Source: Verrucomicrobiota bacterium
Lineage (GTDB): Bacteria; Verrucomicrobiota; Verrucomicrobiia; Opitutales; Opitutaceae
Assembly (NCBI GenBank): GCA_023430825.1
Contig: JAEYYL010000216.1
Location: 1-43,428 of the forward strand
Length of the DNA stretch: 43,428 bases
Direction: 5' to 3'
The position numbers were made by a program, and so were the translations under genes. Shown piece after piece: positions 1-6,624 of this stretch. Position 1 is the first letter of the stretch. The number at the start of each line of letters is the position of its first letter. The notes under the pieces were generated by a model, which was given only the letters and a program-made list of their open reading frames with translations, made no database searches and was not told where the DNA came from.

Positions 1-1235
1 TCCTGCAGCCGTAGCGGCTTTACCGCCTCTAGCGAACGCAGTCCTTTGAACAGCGATTCCTTGAACGTACGCCCGATCGCCATGATCTCGCCGACCGATT
101 TCATCTGCGTCCCTAGAACGTCTTCCGCTCCGGGAAACTTTTCGAACGCCCATTTTGGGATCTTCGTGACGACGTAATCGATCGTCGGCTCGAACGACGC
201 GGGCGTTTTCCGCGTAATGTCGTTCGGAATTTCGTCCAGCGTATAACCGACCGCCAGTTTCGCCGCGATCTTCGCGATCGGAAAGCCCGTCGCTTTTGAC
301 GCAAGCGCGCTCGACCGCGAAACGCGCGGGTTCATTTCGATTATCCGCACTTCGCCGTTCGCCGGATTTACCGCGAATTGAATGTTCGAACCGCCTGTCT
401 CGACGCCGACCTTGCGGATGCATTTGATCGACATGTCGCGCAGGTTTTGGTATTCGACGTCCGACAGCGTCTGCGCCGGCGCGACCGTTATCGAATCGCC
501 CGTATGCACGCCCATCGGATCGAAATTCTCGATCGAACAGATGACGACGCACTGATCCTTGTGATCGCGCATCACCTCCATCTCGTATTCCTTCCAGCCG
601 AGCAGACACTCTTCGACGAGCACCTCGTGCACGGGCGAGAGATCCAGGCCGTTCGCGACGATCTGCTCGAATTCCTCCTTGTTGTAAGCGATGCCGCCCC
701 CGCTGCCGCCGAGGGTGAACGACGGCCGGATGATCAACGGATAAACGCCCAGCGTCTCCGCCGCCGCGCGCGCTTCATCCATCGATTTCACCGTGCGCGA
801 TTTCGCCACGTCGAGACCGATCTTGAGCATGCACTGCTTGAACAGTTCGCGGTCCTCGCCCTTCGAAATCGCCTCGGGTTTCGCGCCGATCATCTCGACC
901 CCGTATTTCTCCAGGATGCCCGCCTTGTTCAGCTCCATCGAGAGATTCAGTGCCGTCTGGCCGCCGAGCGTCGGCAGCAACGCCGAGGGCCGCTCCGCCG
1001 CGATGATCTTCTCGAGGAACTGGACGTTGAGCGGCTCGATGTAGGTCACATCGGCGAACTCCGGGTCCGTCATGATCGTCGCCGGATTCGAGTTCACCAG
1101 GATGACGCGGTAACCCTCCTCCTTCAACGCTTTGCACGCCTGCGTGCCGGAGTAGTCGAACTCGCATGCCTGGCCGATGACGATGGGGCCGGCGCCAATG
1201 ATCAGGATGGACTTAAGGTCGGGACGTTTGGGCAT
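1..1235 (-). CDS. carB: Carbamoyl-phosphate synthase large subunit, N-terminal part (cut by window edge)
   Basis: The large subunit makes carbamoyl phosphate from bicarbonate, ATP and glutamine-derived ammonia for pyrimidine and arginine synthesis. Translating the minus strand from the ATG at 1235 gives MPKRPDLKSILIIGAGPIVI, followed by the ATP-grasp signatures of the first synthetase half: NSNPATIMTDP, LPTLGGQTALN, RPSFTLGGSGGG and EMNPRVSRSSALASKATG. About 411 of the roughly 1,070-1,100 residues usual for the family are present. The C-terminal part lies beyond position 1. No carA is visible upstream. The next gene upstream is the receiver/AAA+ protein ending at 1341, so carB may have its own promoter in the 105-base gap. 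The frame is intact. Confidence 0.97.
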   Translation of the reverse strand, partial: MPKRPDLKSILIIGAGPIVIGQACEFDYSGTQACKALKEEGYRVILVNSNPATIMTDPEFADVTYIEPLNVQFLEKIIAAERPSALLPTLGGQTALNLSMELNKAGILEKYGVEMIGAKPEAISKGEDRELFKQCMLKIGLDVAKSRTVKSMDEARAAAETLGVYPLIIRPSFTLGGSGGGIAYNKEEFEQIVANGLDLSPVHEVLVEECLLGWKEYEMEVMRDHKDQCVVICSIENFDPMGVHTGDSITVAPAQTLSDVEYQNLRDMSIKCIRKVGVETGGSNIQFAVNPANGEVRIIEMNPRVSRSSALASKATGFPIAKIAAKLAVGYTLDEIPNDITRKTPASFEPTIDYVVTKIPKWAFEKFPGAEDVLGTQMKSVGEIMAIGRTFKESLFKGLRSLEAVKPLRLQ

Positions 1236-1340
1236 GAACGTAGATTTCGGCGAGAGTTGAGAGCGGCCAAACGCGCGGCAAGCGGGAAACGTGGCAAGTC
1301 TTGGCCCGGCGGTCCCAGACCCCGGGGGCGGGCGGCGCGG

Positions 1341-2597
1341 TTACCGCAGCACCGTCTCGTCGACTCGCAACACTTTCGCCGCCGCCGCCGTGTCGCCGCG
1401 GCAGGCGTGCAGCACCATTTCCCGATACTGCTTCTCCTGCCCCGCCAGATACTCGGCGAGCGTCGGCCAGTTCTTCAACTCGCGCAGGCGCAGCGGCAGC
1501 TGTTGCGACGTGATGATCCGCGTCTCGGTCGTCGCCGCGATTTTCGACACGACCTGGTAAAGCTCCGTCAGGTTGCCCGGCCAGTGATACGCGTTGAGCA
1601 CCGCCAGCGCGTCGTCCGTGAACTCGACCAGATTCGCGTCGAAGTGCGGATTCGCGGCCTTGGCCACGTAATTTTTCACCAGGAGCGGAATGTCCTCCGT
1701 CCGTTCGCGCACCGGCGGCATGTGCACCGGCAGCGAGGCCACGCGATAGAAAAGCTCGTCGTGGAACTTCCCCTCGTCCGTGAGCGTTTCCAGATCCTCC
1801 GTCGTCGTGCAAACCAGCCGGAAACCGTGCGCCGTGTTGCGCAACACGCTGACGAGTTCCTTCTGCACCGGGTCGCTGAGACACTGCAGATGCTGCAGGA
1901 AAAGCGTGCCGCCCTTGGCCTGCTGCACCCACGCGCCGCCCTCGCCGTTGCGGCCGAGCAAGCCATCGCGGAAGCTCTCCTCCGAACTCAGCGAACAATC
2001 GATCCGCACCAGCTGCGATTCCGGCGCGCCCGTCGCCGCATGCAGGATCTCGGCGACCGCCACCTTCCCTGTGCCGTTCTCGCCGATGAGCAGCACCGGC
2101 GTGCGCACCGCCGCCAGTTTCCGCACCTGCTGCGTGAGCTTGCGCATCTGCGGACTCTGGCCGATCAGCCGACTCTCGATGTCGCCCGTCTTCACGCCCG
2201 GCACCAGCCCCGTCAGCGCCCGCTCATTCTGGAATTTCTTGAACTCGATCCCGCGCCGCAGTGTCGCGATCAGTTCGTCGACGCGGAACGGCTTCTGCAG
2301 ATAATCGAACGCGCCGAACTTCAGCGCCTGCACCGCACTCTCCGTGCTTGCATACGCGGTCATGATGATGACGACCGCCGTCGGCTCGTAGAGCTTCAAC
2401 TGCTTCAACAGCGTGATCCCGTCCATCGGCTTCATGTCGATGTCGGCCAGCACGAGGTCGAACTTCTCGCCCTTGTAGCGCGCGAGGGCCTTCTCGCCGT
2501 CCGTCGCGAACGAGGTGCTGAAACCCGTGGGCTGGATGACGGCTTCAAGCATCTCGTGAATCGAGAGCAGGTCGTCGACGATGAGGACGGAAGGCAT
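1341..2597 (-). CDS. NtrC-like receiver/AAA+ protein with degenerate ATPase motifs
   Basis: The protein has 418 residues. Residues 1-120 are a receiver domain: the acidic pocket is VDD, the probable phosphoacceptor is Asp52 in LADIDMKPMDG, and the switch residues are IIMTAYAS and LQKPF. The middle region resembles the sigma-54 activator AAA+ domain, with a Walker A-like GENGTGK, an arginine-finger-like ELFYRVASLPVHMPPVRER and WPGNLTEL. The C-terminus has a short helix-turn-helix-like stretch (AAAAKVLRVDETVL). Two activator hallmarks are missing. No GAFTGA sigma-54 contact loop is visible, and Walker B reads TLFLQHL instead of the usual LFLDE. It may therefore regulate without ATP-driven sigma-54 activation. 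It lies 55 bases downstream of a PilC-type gene, so a PilR-like pilus or secretion regulatory role is plausible but unproven. Confidence 0.85.
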   Translation of the reverse strand: MPSVLIVDDLLSIHEMLEAVIQPTGFSTSFATDGEKALARYKGEKFDLVLADIDMKPMDGITLLKQLKLYEPTAVVIIMTAYASTESAVQALKFGAFDYLQKPFRVDELIATLRRGIEFKKFQNERALTGLVPGVKTGDIESRLIGQSPQMRKLTQQVRKLAAVRTPVLLIGENGTGKVAVAEILHAATGAPESQLVRIDCSLSSEESFRDGLLGRNGEGGAWVQQAKGGTLFLQHLQCLSDPVQKELVSVLRNTAHGFRLVCTTTEDLETLTDEGKFHDELFYRVASLPVHMPPVRERTEDIPLLVKNYVAKAANPHFDANLVEFTDDALAVLNAYHWPGNLTELYQVVSKIAATTETRIITSQQLPLRLRELKNWPTLAEYLAGQEKQYREMVLHACRGDTAAAAKVLRVDETVLR

Positions 2598-2652
2598 GAA
2601 AAAGAAAGCGTCCGCTCCGAGAGCGCGAAGTCAACCAGCGGTCGCGGAGCCC

Positions 2653-3834
2653 TTACTGCACGCCACCTGCAACCGCCCCCAGTTGGAAGATCGGCAGGAA
2701 CATCGCCATCACGATGCCGCCCACCACGATGCCGAGGAAGACGATCAGCATCGGCTCGATCAGCGAAGTGAGCGCGGCCACGGTCGCTTCGCACTCCACG
2801 TCGTAGAAATCGGAGATCTTCGTCATCATCCCGTCGACGTTGCCCGTCGCCTCGCCCGCCTTGACCATGTGTTTCATCATCGGCGGGAAGAACGTGTTCG
2901 TCGCCAGCACTTCCGACACCTGCCCGCCCTGGCTGACATGCCGCGAGATCTCCGCGCACGCGTCCTCGATCTGCACCTTGCCGCTCGCCGCCGAGACGAT
3001 CTCCAGCGTGCGCAGGATCGGCACACCCGAGCGGATCAGCGTCGCGTAAGTGCGGCAGAAACGGGACAGCGCGATCTTGTGGATCAGGTTGCCGAAGATC
3101 GGCGCCCGCACGAGGAACCGGTCCTTCTGCCGCCGCCCCGCGGGCGTCTTCGTGTATTTGCTGAGAAACAGGAACACCGCATACGCGCCGAGCCCGACCG
3201 CCCACCAATACGCCTTCATGAAATCCGACAAGTCGATCAGCGCCTGCGTCGGCGCCGGCAGCTTCGCCCCGAAATCGTCGAACATCGCCGCGAACACCGG
3301 AATCACGAAAATCAGGAGCACGTTCACCAGCGCCACCGCCAGCCCGATGACCGCGATCGGATACGTCATCGCCGATTTCACCTTTTTCGTGAGCTTGACC
3401 GTCGCCTCGAAATACCCCGCCACCTTGCCGAGGATCTCCGCCAGACCGCCGCTCGCCTCGCCCGCTTCGACCATCGAGATGAACAGATTCGGAAACGACT
3501 TCGGAAACTTTTTCACCGCCGACGAGAACGAGTTGCCCGAGGAAATATCCAGCCGCACATCCCGGATCACGATGCGGAAACACTCGTCCTCCGTCTGGTC
3601 CTGCAACGCCTCGAGACATTGCACGAGCGGCAAACCCGCCACCAACAACGACGCCAGCTGCTGCGTGAACAACGCCAGCTCGCCCAGCGGCAGCTTGTAA
3701 TTTTTCGCCCGCTTCTCGAGCGACTTCTGCTTCGCCAGCGCCTGCGCCGCCTTCACCCCGCCTCCCGCTTTCCGGGCCCCATCCGTCCGGGGGACCGCGC
3801 CCGGACCCGAGGATGCCGACGAGAGTAATGCCAT
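2653..3834 (-). CDS. Type IV pilus / type II secretion inner-membrane platform protein (PilC/GspF family)
   Basis: This is a 393-residue polytopic membrane protein with two tandem T2SSF domains. The first includes FTQQLASLLVAGLPLVQCL and MVEAGEASGGLAEIL. The second includes CRTYATLIRSGVPILRTLE and MVKAGEATGNVDGMM. Hydrophobic helices follow the first repeat (YPIAVIGLAVALVNVLL), lie near its end (WWAVGLGAYAVFLFL) and sit at the C-terminus (MLIVFLGIVVGGIVMAMFL). In this family the protein anchors the assembly ATPase and drives pilin or pseudopilin insertion. I chose the ATG at 3834 over one 14 codons upstream because the upstream residues are not family-like and no ribosome binding site favours the longer form. 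PilB, PilT or pilin genes are not in the window, so pilus and secretion roles cannot be told apart. Confidence 0.93.
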   Translation of the reverse strand: MALLSSASSGPGAVPRTDGARKAGGGVKAAQALAKQKSLEKRAKNYKLPLGELALFTQQLASLLVAGLPLVQCLEALQDQTEDECFRIVIRDVRLDISSGNSFSSAVKKFPKSFPNLFISMVEAGEASGGLAEILGKVAGYFEATVKLTKKVKSAMTYPIAVIGLAVALVNVLLIFVIPVFAAMFDDFGAKLPAPTQALIDLSDFMKAYWWAVGLGAYAVFLFLSKYTKTPAGRRQKDRFLVRAPIFGNLIHKIALSRFCRTYATLIRSGVPILRTLEIVSAASGKVQIEDACAEISRHVSQGGQVSEVLATNTFFPPMMKHMVKAGEATGNVDGMMTKISDFYDVECEATVAALTSLIEPMLIVFLGIVVGGIVMAMFLPIFQLGAVAGGVQ

Positions 3835-3970
3835 GTTCAATACGCAAACGAGCGGCCCACATACCGGCAATCCCATTCACGGACCCATCCGGTAAAAACC
3901 CGGTGAAGCCGCCGGGCGGAACGCGAGCTTGACCAGCCCCGGCGTCACGCGAAACTGCCTTCGTTTGTCC

Positions 3971-4044
3971 GCGGGTGTAGTTTAGTGGCAAAACTCCTCT
4001 CTTCCAAAGAGGTATCGTCGGTTCGATTCCGTCCACCCGCTCCA
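3971..4044 (+). tRNA. tRNA-Gly (anticodon TCC)
   Basis: A complete cloverleaf is visible. The acceptor stem GCGGGTG (3971-3977) pairs with CACCCGC (4034-4040). The anticodon stem CCTCT/AGAGG encloses the loop CTTCCAA, giving anticodon TCC, which reads GGA glycine codons. The T-loop is GTTCGATTC, and the 3' CCA is encoded at 4042-4044. The gene is intact and read on the plus strand. The Tn7-like element begins 46 bases after its 3' end, which makes this tRNA the probable recognition target of the element's TniQ protein. A short GC-rich hairpin with arms GACCC (4052-4056) and GGGTC (4071-4075) follows the tRNA. Confidence 0.96.
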
Positions 4045-4090
4045 AGCCATCGACCCGCCCCGCGGGACAGGGGTCATGGATCCCATAGAT

Positions 4091-4150
4091 TGTCGCTCAA
4101 CGACAGCGCATGAGGCCATTCGCAGAGCGACGATATTTGGGACTCATCGC
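4091..4150 (+). repeat. Candidate left transposon end
   Basis: The segment starts TGTCGC at 4091, matching the inverted right terminus. About 38 bases further in, GACGATATTTGGGACT (4129-4144) loosely resembles the right-end repeat core read inward (GTCGTATTCCGAACT), in the expected inverted orientation. The match is imperfect and the left-end repeats are much weaker than the right-end ones. The boundary assignment rests mainly on the terminal TGTCGC and on its place between the tRNA and tniQ. Confidence 0.5.
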
Positions 4151-4275
4151 AACGACGTCAAAGCCGGTGCCCGGATCCACGCAACCGACGCGAATTACGA
4201 CATCCCATAGGGCACGACGCCAGCCCCTCCAAGAGTCGCCAGCGATAATGCGAGCACCAACCTGCCAACTTCGAC

Positions 4276-5604
4276 CTAAGCCGCTTGCGACATGCCGCGG
4301 GCGAGCTGCTCGATTCGCTTCGTCACATGCGCACGTAGCGTCGGGTTTCTCATTGCGCCCGGGCGACACATGCGGCTGCTAACAACCTTCCGCGTCGGCA
4401 TCGAACCCTCGATGACAAGTGCATCCAGCACGCGGTCGGCCTCTCGACATAGCTTTTCCTCGTAGCTCACGTGGATTTTTTTCCGCTCTTGTGACGCATG
4501 CCGGTCGATCAAGCGGGAAGCCGTGGGAAGGAGTCGGCGAATGTGTTCGCTACTCATTCCCAGCTGTTTCGAAATTTCGAAGATACCCATCGTCGGATGC
4601 CGGTTGTGGATCGTAGAAAGTTGCTGCATCAAGCGCGGCTTGTCGTATTTCGAAACTTTCGGAGCGGCACGAAGCCAGTAGTGCGATCGATGCCGATTGC
4701 CCAGTTGCAATGATTCGAGGTCCCAGCCTGGGTTGCGCCGCAATACTTGAAGTGGCGCGACGCCGACATGGATGCACAGTTCTAAGAATCGGGTGAAGCT
4801 CAAGGCATGAGCCCCGGAATACCATTCTGACAGCGATCCTTTGGTGATACCCAGCGCGACCGCCTGTTCCTTCAACGAGAAGGCGCCGATTTCGGCACAG
4901 AACCATCTTAGATTTTCGGAGAGGTTCACCGCCGTGAGATCGAGACTGCCCTGAAATATCATCTCGAATAACGCTTCGAGGTTCTGTGCTGCGTGCATCG
5001 AGCCGACCGATGCTCGGATCGACTCGATTTCGATTTCCGGACGAAAAACATCTTTGGAGCAGGCTTGGCACCGATACATCTTACCCTCGTGCAGGGTCCG
5101 TTTCCCCTCGGCTCCGCAGTGGGGACAACTGCCTTGTAGCCGCACGCCATGTTTTGAGCACGTGCCGACCACCTGCATGCACCAGTGCATGCGCTCATAG
5201 GGCTCGTGATCAGCTTGAAGACACAGCGGACACCACCGGGGGGACCGCCGGATCAATCGCGTGGTATCAATATTTCCTCGGAAATACTCGAAGGTGGTCT
5301 TCTCAACCTCGGCTCGCCCCGCAAGATGCCCCAATGCCACGCCGAGCCTCCTGCCCCCTGCGGAGGAGACGGCGGTGCCATCGAGGATGTTTCGGAGATC
5401 GTAGGCGTGAACCGTTGCTAATGCGTCCTGGAAAGTTCGATCGCAAAACGGCGGGACAACCGAGCGGAATCGCTGCGGGGTCACGTTGTGCGCCGCCGCA
5501 AGGCGCAGGTAGTAGCTGGACAGGGACTCCGTTTCCACAGTGCCGACCGCAATTGGTCCTGGCCCGTAGATCGGTGCCCGAGGGGGTAGCATCAGCTCAG
5601 GCAT
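4276..5604 (-). CDS. tniQ: TniQ/TnsD-family target-selection protein
   Basis: In Tn7-like systems TniQ/TnsD proteins bind the attachment site, or partner with a Cascade complex, and recruit TnsC. The 442-residue protein has the TniQ N-terminus (VGTVETESLSSYYLRLAAAH), then a zinc-binding region with CPLC, CSKHGV, CPHC and CQAC pairs. The C-terminal half contains helix-turn-helix-like segments such as MGIFEISKQLGMSSEHIRRL. It is longer than the minimal TniQ of CRISPR-associated elements, as expected for a DNA-binding, TnsD-like selector. The ATG at 5604 is chosen because it overlaps the tnsC stop by 8 bases and precedes the conserved region. It is the last gene of the transposition operon and ends about 230 bases from the tRNA. 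No cas genes are present, so direct recognition of the tRNA-Gly locus is the natural inference. Confidence 0.88.
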   Translation of the reverse strand: MPELMLPPRAPIYGPGPIAVGTVETESLSSYYLRLAAAHNVTPQRFRSVVPPFCDRTFQDALATVHAYDLRNILDGTAVSSAGGRRLGVALGHLAGRAEVEKTTFEYFRGNIDTTRLIRRSPRWCPLCLQADHEPYERMHWCMQVVGTCSKHGVRLQGSCPHCGAEGKRTLHEGKMYRCQACSKDVFRPEIEIESIRASVGSMHAAQNLEALFEMIFQGSLDLTAVNLSENLRWFCAEIGAFSLKEQAVALGITKGSLSEWYSGAHALSFTRFLELCIHVGVAPLQVLRRNPGWDLESLQLGNRHRSHYWLRAAPKVSKYDKPRLMQQLSTIHNRHPTMGIFEISKQLGMSSEHIRRLLPTASRLIDRHASQERKKIHVSYEEKLCREADRVLDALVIEGSMPTRKVVSSRMCRPGAMRNPTLRAHVTKRIEQLARGMSQAA

Positions 5605-6619
5605 TGCAGAGGCTCCCTCGTTTAGCGATCGGCTCCCCCATCCGGCGTTTCGGACGGCTGGGCTCGGTCGGCCGATTTGGCCGGCACGAGAAATCACTAC
5701 GGAGAAGGCGCTGGTAGCAGTCCAGGTCTTCGTCCGTGTCCGTCAGGCTGGCTTCTCCTTCGAGCGCCTCGTTGAGAATGACCATGCGATCTTGGACCGG
5801 AAGCACGGTCTCAGCCAAGGCTTCCTTCGAGATGATGCTCTCGTTTTCGCGCCGGGAATTCACGGCGGCTCTCACCAACCAGTCACGAAGGACGCCGATA
5901 AGACCGACACATCCTTGGTGAAGGTAGTCAATCTCAGCGACCAGACGGAAGGAAAGCAGGCCCGACAGTTGGTCATCAAGCACGGCCAAGATCTGCGCGA
6001 AATCTCGCATATCGTCGGGTGCCGAAGCATAGCGGTCGAAATGGATGACTTCGGTTCGCCGCGAAAGTTGGCCGTTGGCACGCAGGAGCTGGATCAAATC
6101 ATACGTGCCGAAGCCGATGTGTTTCACCCCCGTCTTTTCCGCCAGGCTTTTAAGCACCTCGCTTTGCCGTTTGGCGGAAGCTCTGGTGCCGAGATAAAGC
6201 ACGTGGTGCAGTTCATCAACGAGAACCACCCGGACCCGGCGGGCGGCGATCGCCTCGGCAATCTTGCGGCGGGCATCATTCACATTGCGGAACGAAGGAA
6301 AGGGATCACCCAAAGCACGGAGGGCTTCCTCGTAGTAGTTGGCCCAAGAAAAACCGCGATCTGTGTTCATCGGGATGCTGACGCGGACAACCGGCATGCA
6401 CTGCGGATCGGCCAGCATCTCGGCGTGAAACTGCCGCTGGAGTCCGAGGATCACGCGATTGGCAAGATGAGTCTTGCCGACCCCAGTCGGGCCAATGACC
6501 AATGCTGTCTGGCGTGTGTCCCGTGAGGCAATGGCTTCGAGAATTTTCTCGAAAGCCCTCTGAAGATGAGGGTGATCGACTGATGCATTGGAAAGGGGAA
6601 GCGACTCAGGAACAGACAT
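5597..6619 (-). CDS. tnsC: TnsC/TniB-family AAA+ transposition regulator
   Basis: The 340-residue P-loop ATPase has Walker A GPTGVGKT (residues 43-50), Walker B VVLVDELHH (131-139) and a sensor-like stretch KHIGFGTYDLIQLL. In this family it forms ATP-bound filaments or rings on DNA that connect the target selector TniQ with the transposase and confer target immunity. It starts 5 bases after the tnsAB stop and overlaps tniQ, so the three genes form one transcript in the order tnsAB-tnsC-tniQ. Its length is nearer to TniB than to the roughly 555-residue Tn7 TnsC. Confidence 0.9.
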   Translation of the reverse strand: MSVPESLPLSNASVDHPHLQRAFEKILEAIASRDTRQTALVIGPTGVGKTHLANRVILGLQRQFHAEMLADPQCMPVVRVSIPMNTDRGFSWANYYEEALRALGDPFPSFRNVNDARRKIAEAIAARRVRVVLVDELHHVLYLGTRASAKRQSEVLKSLAEKTGVKHIGFGTYDLIQLLRANGQLSRRTEVIHFDRYASAPDDMRDFAQILAVLDDQLSGLLSFRLVAEIDYLHQGCVGLIGVLRDWLVRAAVNSRRENESIISKEALAETVLPVQDRMVILNEALEGEASLTDTDEDLDCYQRLLRSDFSCRPNRPTEPSRPKRRMGEPIAKRGSLCNA

Positions 6620-6624
6620 TGTAT

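Noticed and set aside
378..2771. A very long plus-strand open frame opposite carB and the receiver/AAA+ gene
   Set aside because: Its product is Arg/His-rich low-complexity sequence, an antisense by-product of high GC codon use. The opposite strand has clear conserved proteins.
3971..4044. Integrase-type tRNA attachment site
   Set aside because: No tyrosine recombinase gene is present and no copy of the tRNA 3' end is found at the right boundary, so a Tn7-type mechanism explains the insertion better.
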